NCBI GenBank assembly: GCA_002427365.1
Contig: DIQT01000007.1
Coordinates: forward strand, 67,733-131,732
Direction of reading: 5' to 3'
Length of the DNA stretch: 64,000 nucleotides
Origin: Caryophanales bacterium UBA5455
GTDB lineage: Bacteria; Bacillota_I; Bacilli_A; RFN20; CAG-826
The notes beneath the pieces were generated by a model. It was not told where the DNA came from. It saw only the letters and a list, made by a program, of their open reading frames with translations, and did not search any database. Below, one piece after another: positions 33,890 to 43,327 of the stretch (position 1 is the stretch's first letter; each line of letters opens with the position of its first letter). The position numbers and the translations under genes were made by a program.

Positions 33890-34153
33890 TTATTTTTTAT
33901 AAGCACGATTAGTTATATCGCGACAAATAACGTCTGTTGTAAGATAAATAATTTTATTATTCGTTTTTGGCTCTTTAATCCGTTCAATTAATGTGAAAAT
34001 TACTTGTCTACCAAACGTTTTTTTATCAATATTAACCGTCGTTAATGCTGGTGCGGCAAGGTGTGCTTTAATTGTATTATCAAAATGCCTTTGAAACAAC
34101 GTTATAAGTAAATTCCACGAAACAGTATCTAAATGAACTAGCAGGACAAACAA
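33890..34153 (-). pseudogene. LacI-family regulator, C-terminal fragment
   Basis: The minus strand encodes HFDNTIKAHLAAPALTTVNID, then KKTFGRQVIFTLIERI and IIYLTTDVICRDIT. This is the characteristic end of LacI/GalR sugar-binding domains. The DNA-binding domain and most of the sensor (about 250 residues) are missing. The match stops around 34110, where a plus-strand glycosidase tail begins, so a deletion joined the two. Confidence 0.7.
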
Positions 34154-34269
34154 AAGATTTAAACTTTGAATTTAGTCCAAATAGTGGACGAGAAACAATT
34201 ACACTCTTTGATAATCAAGCTGGTGAACATGTTGAAGTTACGATTAATAGTTTCGATATAATTGTCTAA
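34108..34269 (+). pseudogene. C-terminal end of a lost glycoside hydrolase-like gene
   Basis: The plus strand is open for about 53 codons to TAA at 34267. It encodes LAGQTKDLNFEFSPNSGRETITLF, then EHVEVTINSFDIIV, a beta-sandwich ending like those of family 31/36/65-type glycosidases. The exact family cannot be named. It ends in front of a terminator, as a true gene end would. Its partner regulator remnant lies head to tail next to it. Confidence 0.4.
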
Positions 34270-34297
34270 GGTCATTATTACCTTCTTATAAAATATG

Positions 34298-34325
34298 AAG
34301 ATTCTCTTGTTCGAGAGTCTTTTTA
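34298..34325 (+). terminator. Terminator after the glycosidase remnant
   Basis: AAGATTCTC (34298-34306) pairs with GAGAGTCTT (34313-34321, one G-T pair) around TTGTTC, followed by TTT. Confidence 0.75.
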
Positions 34326-34405
34326 TTTAGTGTAGATATTTGTTATATAAAATAATAAACTATAAATATAGTTCAGATGAAGAAGCTAATTCACATGGAG
34401 TAAAT

Positions 34406-34924
34406 ATGGTTGCAATTAGAAGTAATTATTTAAGTCCTTTGGGGAATCTAGTGCTTATCGCAAATGAAGAAGCACTCTTTTCGTTAGGCTTTGAAGAACG
34501 AATCGAAGAAGAACAAGAAAACTCGACATTAATTAAAGTAAAGGCATGGTTAGATAAATACTTTAATCATGAGCGCCCTAATCCTTATGACTTACCTTTA
34601 TCGCTAAAAGGGACACCATTTCAAATTGAAGTATGGAATATTTTATTAACGATTCCTTATGGTGAAACATTAACGTATGGCGATATTGCAAAAATTATTG
34701 CCACTCGACGTAATCTTAACCGAATGTCCGCCCAGGCAGTTGGAGGAGCAGTGGGCGCTAATCCGCTTCCCCTTATTATTCCTTGCCACCGCGTCATTGG
34801 AGCGAATAATACTTTAGGCGGATATTCTGGCGGAGAGGGAATTAAGACAAAAATTAGTCTCTTAAAACACGAAGGTGTTGATGTTAGTCGCTTCAAGTAT
34901 TTAAAAGGAGAAGAACGAATATGA
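34406..34924 (+). CDS. ogt: Methylated-DNA-protein-cysteine methyltransferase
   Basis: The start at ATG 34406 is chosen because GGAG lies five bases before it. The longer frame from TTG 34340 would include the promoter (TTGTTA and TAAATA, 17 apart). The product is 172 residues. The active-site PCHRVIG takes the methyl group from O6-methylguanine and is used up. The DNA-binding helix YGETLTYGDIAK and AVGGAVGANPLP precede it, and GGYSGGEGIKTKISLLKHEG follows. It overlaps yccF by four bases. Confidence 0.95.
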   Translation: MVAIRSNYLSPLGNLVLIANEEALFSLGFEERIEEEQENSTLIKVKAWLDKYFNHERPNPYDLPLSLKGTPFQIEVWNILLTIPYGETLTYGDIAKIIATRRNLNRMSAQAVGGAVGANPLPLIIPCHRVIGANNTLGGYSGGEGIKTKISLLKHEGVDVSRFKYLKGEERI

Positions 34925-35277
34925 AAACATTTGCTAACATTCTATGGTTTATCTTTGGCGGCTTTATTAGCGCAATTCTTTATTTTCTTGTCGGTTGTTT
35001 ATTATATCTAACGATTATTGGAATTCCTTTTGCTAACCAACTATTTAAAATGGCGAAACTCGTCTTAAAGCCCTTTGGCACGAACGTTAAGCTTAACTTT
35101 GCTAAACACCCAATTGCAAATACGATTTGGGTTATTTTCTTTGGTTGGGAATTTGCCATCGGCCACTTAATTAGTGCATTATTATTTTTTGTAACAATCA
35201 TTGGTATTCCGTTTGGTCTACAATGGGTAAAATTTGCGAAACTCGCGCTATTCCCTTTTGGCGCGCGCGTTAAATAA
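34921..35277 (+). CDS. YccF domain membrane protein
   Basis: This 118-residue protein is made of two similar halves, each with a membrane hairpin followed by TIIGIPFANQLFKMAKLVLKPFG and TIIGIPFGLQWVKFAKLALFPFG. That is the YccF (DUF307) pattern. The function is unknown. It overlaps the ogt stop codon (ATGA), so it is cotranslated, though a shared role is not evident. Confidence 0.9.
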   Translation: MKTFANILWFIFGGFISAILYFLVGCLLYLTIIGIPFANQLFKMAKLVLKPFGTNVKLNFAKHPIANTIWVIFFGWEFAIGHLISALLFFVTIIGIPFGLQWVKFAKLALFPFGARVK

Positions 35278-35327
35278 AAAAAGAAACGTTAATAACATTT
35301 CTTTTCTTTTAGATTATTTAATTAATT

Positions 35328-37721
35328 TTACCAGCGATTATGGGCGTGCTCATAAAAGCCAAGTAAGTTATCAAGATGAATAACTTCACCTGTATCAAGC
35401 TTAATTGTGCCATTATAATAGCAATGAATTTGATGACACTTCATAAAGATAAGTTTTAAATCAAGATCGTTAAAGCGGTCATAGATGGGCGTTAAGACTA
35501 AATCAACGGTTCCCTCGTCATCTTTTAAATGCATCGGCGCCGTATAATCATTTTCCATTGGAGTTACTTGATAAATCCGGTTGAGCTTATACGCTTTACC
35601 CGCTAAGAAAAGCATGTTTTCGCCTGATGCCGTTAAATCACCAAAACCATAACCGGTATTTAAACCAATTTCTCGGCCATCTTTTAAACGCGAAGACAAG
35701 GAACCCCAGTACCAATTTTCTTCAAGTGGCCAAACACCCCGACCCCAATCTAAGACCGTAAATGAATTATCTTCCTCGAAGGTGATTTTCTCTTTACCGA
35801 TTTGGATATATCCTTTTGTTTTTAAGTTATTGATTTTATAGTTTAAATAAAAGTGTTTAGACGATTTATAAAAGGGGGTATTGATGACCATTGCTTCATG
35901 AAGAGGTAATTCATCTAATTCAAAACAAACTTTCCAAGGTACATTATCTTTATCAACCGCGTGACCATAAAGTTCACGCTTCTTCCCAACTTTTCGAAAG
36001 GTTAATTCATAGTCTTTATGTTTAAGCGTTACTTCATGATCATCGTGGGGATTTTCATTTAGTCCAAGTGATTTACCTTTAAATAGTTTAATAATGTTAA
36101 TATCTTTCCTTGTTTTCGTTTCTAAATCAATTAAAGAAAGCGCGCTATTTTGGATATAAGTAATATGACCAATTGTTAACTGGACGACATAACGATCATT
36201 ATTAACTTGATAGAAGTCCCATTCTTTTAAGCGACCTTTCTTTTTAACATCTTTACGTTGATAAACAAAATTAAAATCCTTCGCGTAGCCATGATTAATA
36301 TGGTTTCCTTTTTTATCAAAGATTAAGGTGTTAGGTGTATCAATTTCAACTTCATCACTTAATAAAGCTGCAAGTTGCGTTTGTTTAATCCGGTAATCAT
36401 GTTCTTTCTTCAATCTAAATAATGGAATTAATGCAAGCGCCATTATAATCGCACCAGCGAAGAACAAGACTTCAGTTGGCGCATACCCATCCATAAATAC
36501 ATTAGGCGCAACTTCAATGCTAACTGCTTTTCCTAAACCTTGAATTAATGGTTCGGAGATAAGACCGCTAAGACCCATAGGAATTAAAACAAAGAAGAGA
36601 ACGCGTAATCCTTCAAATTGTCCGGCGTAACCTTCGGGATATAAGGCTTTCACCCAGACGGAAGAAGTTTGGATAAATATAATAAAGCCTGTCGCCATAA
36701 CAACAACACCGATTAATAATGGAATGTTCGTAACACTCCATAAGTTTGTTGGATCGTTATTAGACGCAATAAAGCCTAAAAACACTAAAGAAATAACACT
36801 AAGAAGGATGCCAAGCAAAACCATTAAGGGTGATTTCCGTTTATTAATCGCTCGTCCCGTTGGAATTGCCGCTAATAAGGCAATCGCCATTCCACCACCT
36901 TGGATAAAGCCGCTATCCATTGTGGTAAAGCCATAGTTATAAATTAATAAGTTACCAATATGCATATAGAAGACATTAAAACCGATGGAAAATAAAGCGG
37001 CGATAATAAATAAGTAAAATAATTCTTTATGTCCTTTTAGTTTTTTAAAACTAAATGCTTCCCCAAATTGTTTCCAAAATGATCCGCGAACATTTGGTTC
37101 TAGGCTGGGTTTGTCTTTTAAAAGAATTAATGATAATAATCCAACTAAAATTACAAAGCCCCCGATAATCGAAAAGAACGCTAAGTAACCAAACTTTTCA
37201 ATTACAACGCCGCCAAGTAATGTTCCAACAATTGTCCCCAAAACCGGTAAGACGGCAAGAACTGCCCCAATACTACCTTGGTTCTTTTCATCGACAAGGT
37301 CGGCCGTCCAAGCATTAAGCCCGGAGTCATTACCCATTGAGCCAAAGAAACTCATAATACAGTCGGCAATAACAATTGTTGTCGCCATTAGCCATAAGGG
37401 GAAATACTCATTTAAGTATCCTGTTGTGCCAAAGCCAATCGTAAAGATTCCCCAAATAATATAACCAATCCAAATAAATGGTTTTCGTTTTCCTGCTCGA
37501 TCGGAAAGAGTTCCAAAATAAAAGGTGGAAAATGTTGTAACAAGCGCACTTAAAGCGACCATTACATTAATAATCCACGAATACGGTCCGACTTTTGCGT
37601 ATACATACGTATTAAACCAAACATTTTCAATGTTCCAGCAGAGTTGACCTGCTAATCCAACAACGAGAATTAAAAAAATATTTCTTGCCTTATCGTTTTG
37701 GCGTGTTTTCACTTTATTCAT
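35328..37721 (-). CDS. MFS sugar-transporter-like protein fused to a DUF2804 domain
   Basis: The start at M19 of the longest frame (37721) is preferred because AAGGAAG lies before it, giving 797 residues. Residues 1 to about 455 form a 12-helix major facilitator of the glycoside/sucrose-transporter type, with SDRAGKRKPFIWIGY between helices 2 and 3. The last 340 residues form a soluble domain. It contains VLDWGRGVWPLEENWYWGS, IGLNTGYGFGDL, APMHL and FYEHAHNRW, matching DUF2804. DUF2804 is usually a free-standing protein; the fusion is unusual. The promoter TTGCAA-17-TATACT lies upstream. The gene faces the yccF gene. Confidence 0.85.
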   Translation of the reverse strand: MNKVKTRQNDKARNIFLILVVGLAGQLCWNIENVWFNTYVYAKVGPYSWIINVMVALSALVTTFSTFYFGTLSDRAGKRKPFIWIGYIIWGIFTIGFGTTGYLNEYFPLWLMATTIVIADCIMSFFGSMGNDSGLNAWTADLVDEKNQGSIGAVLAVLPVLGTIVGTLLGGVVIEKFGYLAFFSIIGGFVILVGLLSLILLKDKPSLEPNVRGSFWKQFGEAFSFKKLKGHKELFYLFIIAALFSIGFNVFYMHIGNLLIYNYGFTTMDSGFIQGGGMAIALLAAIPTGRAINKRKSPLMVLLGILLSVISLVFLGFIASNNDPTNLWSVTNIPLLIGVVVMATGFIIFIQTSSVWVKALYPEGYAGQFEGLRVLFFVLIPMGLSGLISEPLIQGLGKAVSIEVAPNVFMDGYAPTEVLFFAGAIIMALALIPLFRLKKEHDYRIKQTQLAALLSDEVEIDTPNTLIFDKKGNHINHGYAKDFNFVYQRKDVKKKGRLKEWDFYQVNNDRYVVQLTIGHITYIQNSALSLIDLETKTRKDINIIKLFKGKSLGLNENPHDDHEVTLKHKDYELTFRKVGKKRELYGHAVDKDNVPWKVCFELDELPLHEAMVINTPFYKSSKHFYLNYKINNLKTKGYIQIGKEKITFEEDNSFTVLDWGRGVWPLEENWYWGSLSSRLKDGREIGLNTGYGFGDLTASGENMLFLAGKAYKLNRIYQVTPMENDYTAPMHLKDDEGTVDLVLTPIYDRFNDLDLKLIFMKCHQIHCYYNGTIKLDTGEVIHLDNLLGFYEHAHNRW

Positions 37722-37746
37722 ATTCCATATCTTCCTTTGTAGTTTA

Positions 37747-37775
37747 AGTATAGAGAAAAACAAAAAGCATTGCAA
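37747..37775 (-). promoter_or_regulatory. Promoter of the MFS-DUF2804 gene
   Basis: On the minus strand, TTGCAA (37770-37775) and TATACT (37747-37752) are 17 bases apart. The remaining intergenic DNA to 38122 holds no gene that I can see. Confidence 0.75.
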
Positions 37776-38122
37776 TAAATGACAACATAGTAATTCTAAT
37801 CAAAATAACTAATAATGACACTGTCTAAGAAAAAGACAAAATAAAGATTAATAAAGGTGAAAAAATTGTTAAAATGAAAGAGGAAGTTCTTTACAATTAG
37901 TTTAGACTTAAAAAATATACAATTATTAAAACGAAGATTACTCTTAAGGAAGCATCGTAAGCGACTAGTTTTAACGATAATGAATTCACGCTACCGAAAA
38001 AACGTCATTTATGCTAAATTGATAACAAAGGTAAAACGTGACTTATTTATCCTAACTTACGAGAAAACAAGGTTGCATTAATAAGAAAAATTCTTATTTA
38101 AAATTGTTGGGGGAGGTAAAAA

Positions 38123-38800
38123 ATGTCTTATTTAATTTATATCGTTGAAGAAGATTTCGATATTGCACATATCATTAATTCAACATTAAGCAAGTATCCT
38201 GATTATGAAGTGCGGAGCTTTTATAATAAGGAATCGTTTTTATCAGCCTTTCGGCGGACACGGCCAAACCTAATTATTTTAGATATTAATTTAACTAATT
38301 TAAAAACCACCGAATTTATTCAAAAAATTTATTTAGAACAATATTATGAAGAAGTTGCGATTATTATGACATCATCACGGTCATCATATTCTTCAAAAAT
38401 CGTCGGAGCAAATAAAGAACAAGTTGAATACTTAGAAAGGCCCTTAGATATTATGGAGCTTTTAGCGCTTGTTAAGAAACGCTACAAACAATATAAACAA
38501 ACACGTATTTTAAAAGCGGGCAACGTCACCCTTTTTCTTGATGAACGGCTTGCCAAAAAAGAGAGGGAAGAAATATCTTTAACACCGCATGAAGTAACAA
38601 TCCTTTCCACATTAATGAAAGGTAAAGGCGGTGTTGTTATTCGCGAAGAACTTCTTAAATCAATCTGGGGAGCAGATGCCTCATTTGTGACGCGAACTGT
38701 TGATATGCATATTAAATCAATTCGCCGTAAACTTGGTGATGATGATGGACGATATATTATGACAGTTTATGGAAAAGGGTATAAGATAGTAGATAGTTAA
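38123..38800 (+). CDS. OmpR-family response regulator, atypical receiver, orphan
   Basis: This 225-residue protein has a receiver domain (about 3-120) and a winged-helix effector (about 130-225, RTVDMHIKSIRRKLG and VYGKGYKIV). The acidic pocket is E9-E10-D11, the phospho-acceptor is D54 (ILDIN) and T83 is present. The nearly invariant lysine before the proline is arginine (ERPLD, R106). No histidine kinase is encoded nearby. It may be phosphorylated by a distant kinase or act without phosphorylation. GGGGGAGG is a very strong ribosome-binding site. Confidence 0.88.
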   Translation: MSYLIYIVEEDFDIAHIINSTLSKYPDYEVRSFYNKESFLSAFRRTRPNLIILDINLTNLKTTEFIQKIYLEQYYEEVAIIMTSSRSSYSSKIVGANKEQVEYLERPLDIMELLALVKKRYKQYKQTRILKAGNVTLFLDERLAKKEREEISLTPHEVTILSTLMKGKGGVVIREELLKSIWGADASFVTRTVDMHIKSIRRKLGDDDGRYIMTVYGKGYKIVDS

Positions 38801-38821
38801 TAGATATGAGGTAGATGACTT

Positions 38822-39493
38822 ATGCTTAATCAACGAATTAATAATTATGAAGTTATTAATATAAATACTTATTTAGGACGAAAACATTTTCTTGCTTTTA
38901 AAGATCTTGATACCCCAACATATGCATTCACAACGGAACTCGATATTTCGCTTTTTTATGCTTATATTAAAAAACATAATTTACCCGCGTATTTATCATT
39001 AATTTATTTAATTAATAATGCCATTAATAAGATTCCGGAATTTCGGTTGCGATATGTTAATAACGAACTTCGCTTATACGAATACGCTGATCCAGGTTTT
39101 ACGATTATGACCGATTTAGGCAGGTATGATAACTGTGATGATGTTCGAATTCATAGCGATTATCAAACATTTATTGCGGAAGGTCGCCAAGAAATTAATC
39201 GCCTGAAAGATGGTTCAGGTTTATTACTTGAACAAAATGATACAAGATATGATTATATTTTTTATTCCTCGGTTCCATGGATTGAACTTACGTCCTTAAC
39301 GCAAGTCATGAACAATGATGAATTCGCGTATATCCCACGCATTGCTTGGGATAAATTTAAAATAACTGACGATAAAGTAACAATGCATTTATTTATGCAA
39401 GTTCATCATGCAGTAATTGATGGCTACCCTGCCGCACTTGCGGTTCAAGAAATTCAAAAAGCGCTCAATGACCCTAAAGGTAGTCTAACTTAA
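38822..39493 (+). CDS. Chloramphenicol acetyltransferase-like (CAT) family protein
   Basis: This 223-residue protein matches the type A CAT fold. Its C-terminal catalytic motif is VHHAVIDGYPA, with H195 and H196. PAYLSLIYLINNAINKIPEFRLR and IMTDL/FYSSVPWIELTSL appear at the usual places. True resistance enzymes have HHAVCDGFH or similar; here the C is I and the residues after DG differ, so the acceptor may not be chloramphenicol. It shares a one-base stop/start overlap with the next acetyltransferase gene. Confidence 0.85.
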   Translation: MLNQRINNYEVININTYLGRKHFLAFKDLDTPTYAFTTELDISLFYAYIKKHNLPAYLSLIYLINNAINKIPEFRLRYVNNELRLYEYADPGFTIMTDLGRYDNCDDVRIHSDYQTFIAEGRQEINRLKDGSGLLLEQNDTRYDYIFYSSVPWIELTSLTQVMNNDEFAYIPRIAWDKFKITDDKVTMHLFMQVHHAVIDGYPAALAVQEIQKALNDPKGSLT

Positions 39494-39990
39494 TGATTAG
39501 ACAAGCAACACTTAATGATAAAAATGAAGTCTTAGCAATCTACGCATCTGCAACTAGTTATATTCATAGTTATGGTTCCCCCCAGTGGCAAAATGGAACT
39601 GGACCAAATAATGAAACGTTTCTAAGAGATGTTTCGAATAACGCCCTATACGTATTAATTGAAGAAAATAAAATCGTCGCAGTTACGAGTATTTTTAACT
39701 ATGAACCAACATATGATGTTATTGATGGTGCATGGCCAACTGACGGCCCTTATTTTGCGATGCACCGCATTGCCAAAGCAAGTAATCGTAAAGGTAAAAA
39801 AGATATTGAGCAGTTTTTTTCTTACATTAAAAACGAGCTAAACGGTGTGCGGATTCGAATTGATACACATCATTTAAACACTAATATGAAGAACTTATTA
39901 TTACGAAATGGCTTTATCTATGCGGGTGTTATTTCGCTTAATCAAGAGCAAGATAAAGAGCGGCTTGCCTATCAATTAGATTTTAATTAA
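39493..39990 (+). CDS. GNAT family N-acetyltransferase
   Basis: This 165-residue protein begins MIRQATLNDKNEVLAIYA, the usual GNAT opening, and ends with MKNLLLRNGFIYAGVISL. An acetyl-CoA loop (about 95-105, KASNRKGKK) replaces the normal RGxGxG and is poor. It resembles small GNAT proteins annotated in Bacillota with unknown acceptor. TAATG links it to the CAT-like gene upstream. Confidence 0.8.
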   Translation: MIRQATLNDKNEVLAIYASATSYIHSYGSPQWQNGTGPNNETFLRDVSNNALYVLIEENKIVAVTSIFNYEPTYDVIDGAWPTDGPYFAMHRIAKASNRKGKKDIEQFFSYIKNELNGVRIRIDTHHLNTNMKNLLLRNGFIYAGVISLNQEQDKERLAYQLDFN

Positions 39991-40093
39991 TGAGACAAAT
40001 AAGATTATTAAGAAAAATATCATTTTTTCCGCCACAAGGGTCAAAATTAGGTAAAATAATATATAGCGCTTTACGAAGAAGGAGTTTAGAAAT

Positions 40094-41095
40094 ATGAAAG
40101 TAACAAAAAAAGATGATTTAATTGTTTTAGTAAATGAATTAGGCATGGAAGTAACGCTTTCAAGTTATGGAGCGGGAATTTATGATATTCGCTTACCCGA
40201 TAAAAATGGTGAACTTAAATCAATTGTTGTGCGACCCGAAAATTATCAAGCTTACAAAAGTTCTAAAAGCTATTTTGGTAAAACACTTGGCTTTAATGCT
40301 GGTCGCTTAAAAGATTCTAAACTCTTCTTAAACGATAAAGAATATTTAGTTAAAAGTCCATCAAACGACGCTCTTCATGGCGGGGTTAATGGCTTATCCT
40401 TTCAATATTTTGAAAACATCGTTAAAAGTAAAAACGAACATGAATATACAGTTATTTTTCGTCACGCTGCTAAACATTTAAGTGATGACTTACCAGGAAA
40501 TCGCAAGGTTGGTGTTATTTATACATTTGGTAGAAAACAAAATAAACTTTCAATTGAATACCAAGTTGAAACGGATGTTAATACCGTTGCTAACTTATCA
40601 AACCATGTTTACTTTAATTTAAATGGCGGTGGTTCAATCTTAAATCATGAACTAATGATTAAAGCATCGCACTATGTGAAACTTGATAAAAAGTTAATTG
40701 GTGTTGAAGTTAAACCCGTTAATGAAACAATGGATTTCCGTGTTTCAAAACCAATTGGTACGCATATTAATGACCTTGAAATTAGAAAAATTGCCCAAGG
40801 TTATGATCATCCATGGATTTTAGATGAACATACACTTGATGAACCAGTCGCAATCTTAAAAAATGAAGAGCACCAAGTTAATATTTATACAACTTATCCC
40901 GCGTTAGTGTTTTATAGTGGTAACTACTTACCAGATGTACCAACGAATAACGGAAAGATTACGTATCATGAATGTGTCGCGCTTGAGCCACAATGTGTAC
41001 CAAACGCTATTAATAATCCCTTAGGACAAAGTGAAACAGGATTATTACTCGCAGATGAAAGTAGTATTCATAAAATCATTTTTACTTTTGAATAA
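40094..41095 (+). CDS. galM: Aldose 1-epimerase (galactose mutarotase)
   Basis: This 333-residue protein interconverts alpha and beta anomers of aldoses. Signs are the sugar-binding GRLKDSK, HGG near residue 97, VANLSNHVYFNLNG with the general-acid histidine, GYDHPWIL, and the catalytic glutamate region ECVALEPQCVPNAIN. AAGGAG precedes the ATG. It lies 15 bases before fhs and may share its transcript. It could serve galactose or another sugar. Confidence 0.93.
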   Translation: MKVTKKDDLIVLVNELGMEVTLSSYGAGIYDIRLPDKNGELKSIVVRPENYQAYKSSKSYFGKTLGFNAGRLKDSKLFLNDKEYLVKSPSNDALHGGVNGLSFQYFENIVKSKNEHEYTVIFRHAAKHLSDDLPGNRKVGVIYTFGRKQNKLSIEYQVETDVNTVANLSNHVYFNLNGGGSILNHELMIKASHYVKLDKKLIGVEVKPVNETMDFRVSKPIGTHINDLEIRKIAQGYDHPWILDEHTLDEPVAILKNEEHQVNIYTTYPALVFYSGNYLPDVPTNNGKITYHECVALEPQCVPNAINNPLGQSETGLLLADESSIHKIIFTFE

Positions 41096-41110
41096 AGAAG
41101 GAAGCTAGCA

Positions 41111-42718
41111 ATGAAACATATTAAAGATGTCGCTAAAATATTAAAAATTAATGACGACGCCCTTGAACTTTATGGAAATTATAAAGCTAAAATTAATGTT
41201 GAAAAACTAAATTCTAAAGCTAACAAACAAGGCAAAATTATTTTAATGACCGCGATGACCCCAACACTGGCGGGTGAAGGAAAAACAACGTGCTCAATCG
41301 CCTTATTAGATGGCTTACGGGCAAATGGTTATGATGCGGTAGCTACTTTAAGAGAACCTTCACTTGGCCCAGTTTTTGGTATGAAAGGCGGGGCAACGGG
41401 GGGCGGCAAAGCCCAAATTGTTCCGGAAGAAGAAATTAACCTTCATTTTACGGGTGATATTCATGCTTTAACTAGTAGTGTTAATTTAATCGCCGCGATT
41501 ATTGATAACCATTTATTTCAAGGAAACGAATTAAATGTTAACCCCGACAAAATTGTTTGGAAACGCGCGATTGATATGAATGATCGAGCGTTACGTGAAA
41601 TTACGGTCGCTTTAGGTAAAGGAAATGGAAATCCTCATCAAAGCGCCTTTCAAATAACAACCGCGAGTGAATTAATGGCGATTTTATGTTTAGCTAAAGA
41701 TGAAAGCGACTTCTTAAAGCGGATTAGAAAAATGGTTGTTGCGTATACTTATGACGATCAACCAATTACCGTTAATGATTTAAAAGTTTCGCATGCGGTG
41801 ATGAAACTAATGAAAGAAGCATTTAAACCAAATCTCGTTCAAACATTAGAAGGAAACCCCGTTATTATTCATGGCGGACCATTTGCAAATATCGCTCATG
41901 GCTGTAACTCGGTAATTGCGCTTGATGTTGCCCGATCACTAAGCGACTATGTCATAACTGAAGCGGGTTTTGGCGCTGATTTAGGTGCAGAAAAGTTTTT
42001 GGATATTGCAATGCCTGCTGCTAACTTATCATGTGACCTTGCGGTAGTTGTCGCAACCGTGCGTGCCCTTAAACTCCATGGCGGTGTTAGTTATGAAGAT
42101 TTAGATAAAGAAAACCTTGAAGCAATGCTAAAAGGGACCGCTAACTTAAAACGGCATTTAGATAACCTTGCAAAGTTTGGTGTTCCCGTTGTTGTTTGTA
42201 TAAATAAATTCACTTTAGACACCGAAAATGAATTAAAAGCCTTACAAAACTGGTGTGAAAGTAATTTATATCCATCCGCTATCCTTGATTCGTTTAGCTT
42301 AGGAAGTAAAGGAGCGAAAGATCTTAGTGAAGTCGTTGTAAAAACATTAAAGAAAACTAAATCAAACTATCATCCTTTATACGATGTTAATTTAAGTATT
42401 AAAGAAAAGATTGATATTCTTGCCAAAGAAATCTACCATGCCGAAAAAGTTGAATATAGCCTAACCGCGAAAGAACAAATTAAAAAGTATACGGAAATGG
42501 GGTATGGTAATACACTAATATGTATTGCAAAAACCCAGTATTCCTTTAGTGATGATCCAAAATTATTAAATGCCCCAACTGGCCATACATTTACGATTCG
42601 CGAACTAGGCTTATCTGCTGGTGCGGGCTTTATTGTTCCAATGAGTGGCGAAGTAATGATTATGCCAGGGCTTCGAAAAGTTCCTAGCGCAATCAAAATG
42701 GAAGAAGAACCTTACTAA
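41111..42718 (+). CDS. fhs: Formate-tetrahydrofolate ligase
   Basis: This 535-residue protein makes 10-formyl-THF from formate, THF and ATP. Its P-loop reads TPTLAGEGKTT (about 50-60). GPVFGMKGGATGGGKAQIVP and NLHFTGDIHALTSS are family signatures, and the C-terminal MPGLRKVPSA is complete. It links to FolD at 18966 in one-carbon metabolism. It is slightly shorter than the usual 556 residues. A terminator follows. Confidence 0.97.
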   Translation: MKHIKDVAKILKINDDALELYGNYKAKINVEKLNSKANKQGKIILMTAMTPTLAGEGKTTCSIALLDGLRANGYDAVATLREPSLGPVFGMKGGATGGGKAQIVPEEEINLHFTGDIHALTSSVNLIAAIIDNHLFQGNELNVNPDKIVWKRAIDMNDRALREITVALGKGNGNPHQSAFQITTASELMAILCLAKDESDFLKRIRKMVVAYTYDDQPITVNDLKVSHAVMKLMKEAFKPNLVQTLEGNPVIIHGGPFANIAHGCNSVIALDVARSLSDYVITEAGFGADLGAEKFLDIAMPAANLSCDLAVVVATVRALKLHGGVSYEDLDKENLEAMLKGTANLKRHLDNLAKFGVPVVVCINKFTLDTENELKALQNWCESNLYPSAILDSFSLGSKGAKDLSEVVVKTLKKTKSNYHPLYDVNLSIKEKIDILAKEIYHAEKVEYSLTAKEQIKKYTEMGYGNTLICIAKTQYSFSDDPKLLNAPTGHTFTIRELGLSAGAGFIVPMSGEVMIMPGLRKVPSAIKMEEEPY

Positions 42719-42725
42719 TAACAAA

Positions 42726-42757
42726 AAAACAGCTCCAAAAGCTGTTTTCTTTTTTAT
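42726..42757 (+). terminator. Terminator after fhs
   Basis: AAAACAGCT (42726-42734) pairs with AGCTGTTTT (42740-42748) around CCAAA, followed by CTTTTTT. It may also serve the convergent hydrolase gene. Confidence 0.85.
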
Positions 42758-42770
42758 ATTTTTTAAAAGT

Positions 42771-43289
42771 TTAAATAACGTCGATATGAAGATTTTCTAA
42801 AATCGCGTAGGCTTTTGCTTCCATTTCTAAGTCAAATGAAGCGGACCCTTTCGAATCAACAATGATTCGCGTTTCGGGTTGCGCTGTTTTTGCGACAATC
42901 GCATTACTTATAACACACATATTTGAGACAATCCCAAGTAATGTAATTGTTTCGAATTTATTTTTAAGTAAATATTCGCCTAAAAGGACACTACCAAATG
43001 TTGGCTTTTCAAACACGTGATGTTTTTTAGAAATTTCTTCAAGTTCACCATAAAATAACCAACCATCGGTTCCTTTAATTACGTGTTCAACGGGTAAATA
43101 TTTTCCTTCCATCGAAGATAAATAGTTCTCATCATGACTATCACGGGTAAAAATAACTTCATCGTCATTTTTTTCATATTCTTTAATTTGCTCTAAAACA
43201 TATGGATAAATATCTTTAGCCCACGCAAAACCAAGTGCTCCATCAATAAAGTCATTTTGCATATCAACAACGATTAATAATTTTTTCAT
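42771..43289 (-). CDS. Isochorismatase-like cysteine hydrolase (nicotinamidase-type)
   Basis: This 172-residue protein has the catalytic triad of the family: D9 in VVDMQNDF, K95 in FEKPTFGS and C125 in VSNMCVISNA. Together with its length and FTRDSH, this resembles nicotinamidases (PncA-like), which convert nicotinamide to nicotinate. Other amidases of the family cannot be excluded. It starts about 40 bases downstream of the amylase stop on the same strand. Confidence 0.87.
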   Translation of the reverse strand: MKKLLIVVDMQNDFIDGALGFAWAKDIYPYVLEQIKEYEKNDDEVIFTRDSHDENYLSSMEGKYLPVEHVIKGTDGWLFYGELEEISKKHHVFEKPTFGSVLLGEYLLKNKFETITLLGIVSNMCVISNAIVAKTAQPETRIIVDSKGSASFDLEMEAKAYAILENLHIDVI

Positions 43290-43327
43290 AATTTAAATCC
43301 CATTCCTCTTATAGTCTATCATTTTTT

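Noticed and set aside
38123..39493. Chloramphenicol resistance as the role of the CAT-like protein
   Set aside because: The HHAVIDGYPA motif differs from resistance enzymes around the active site, and no resistance context exists.
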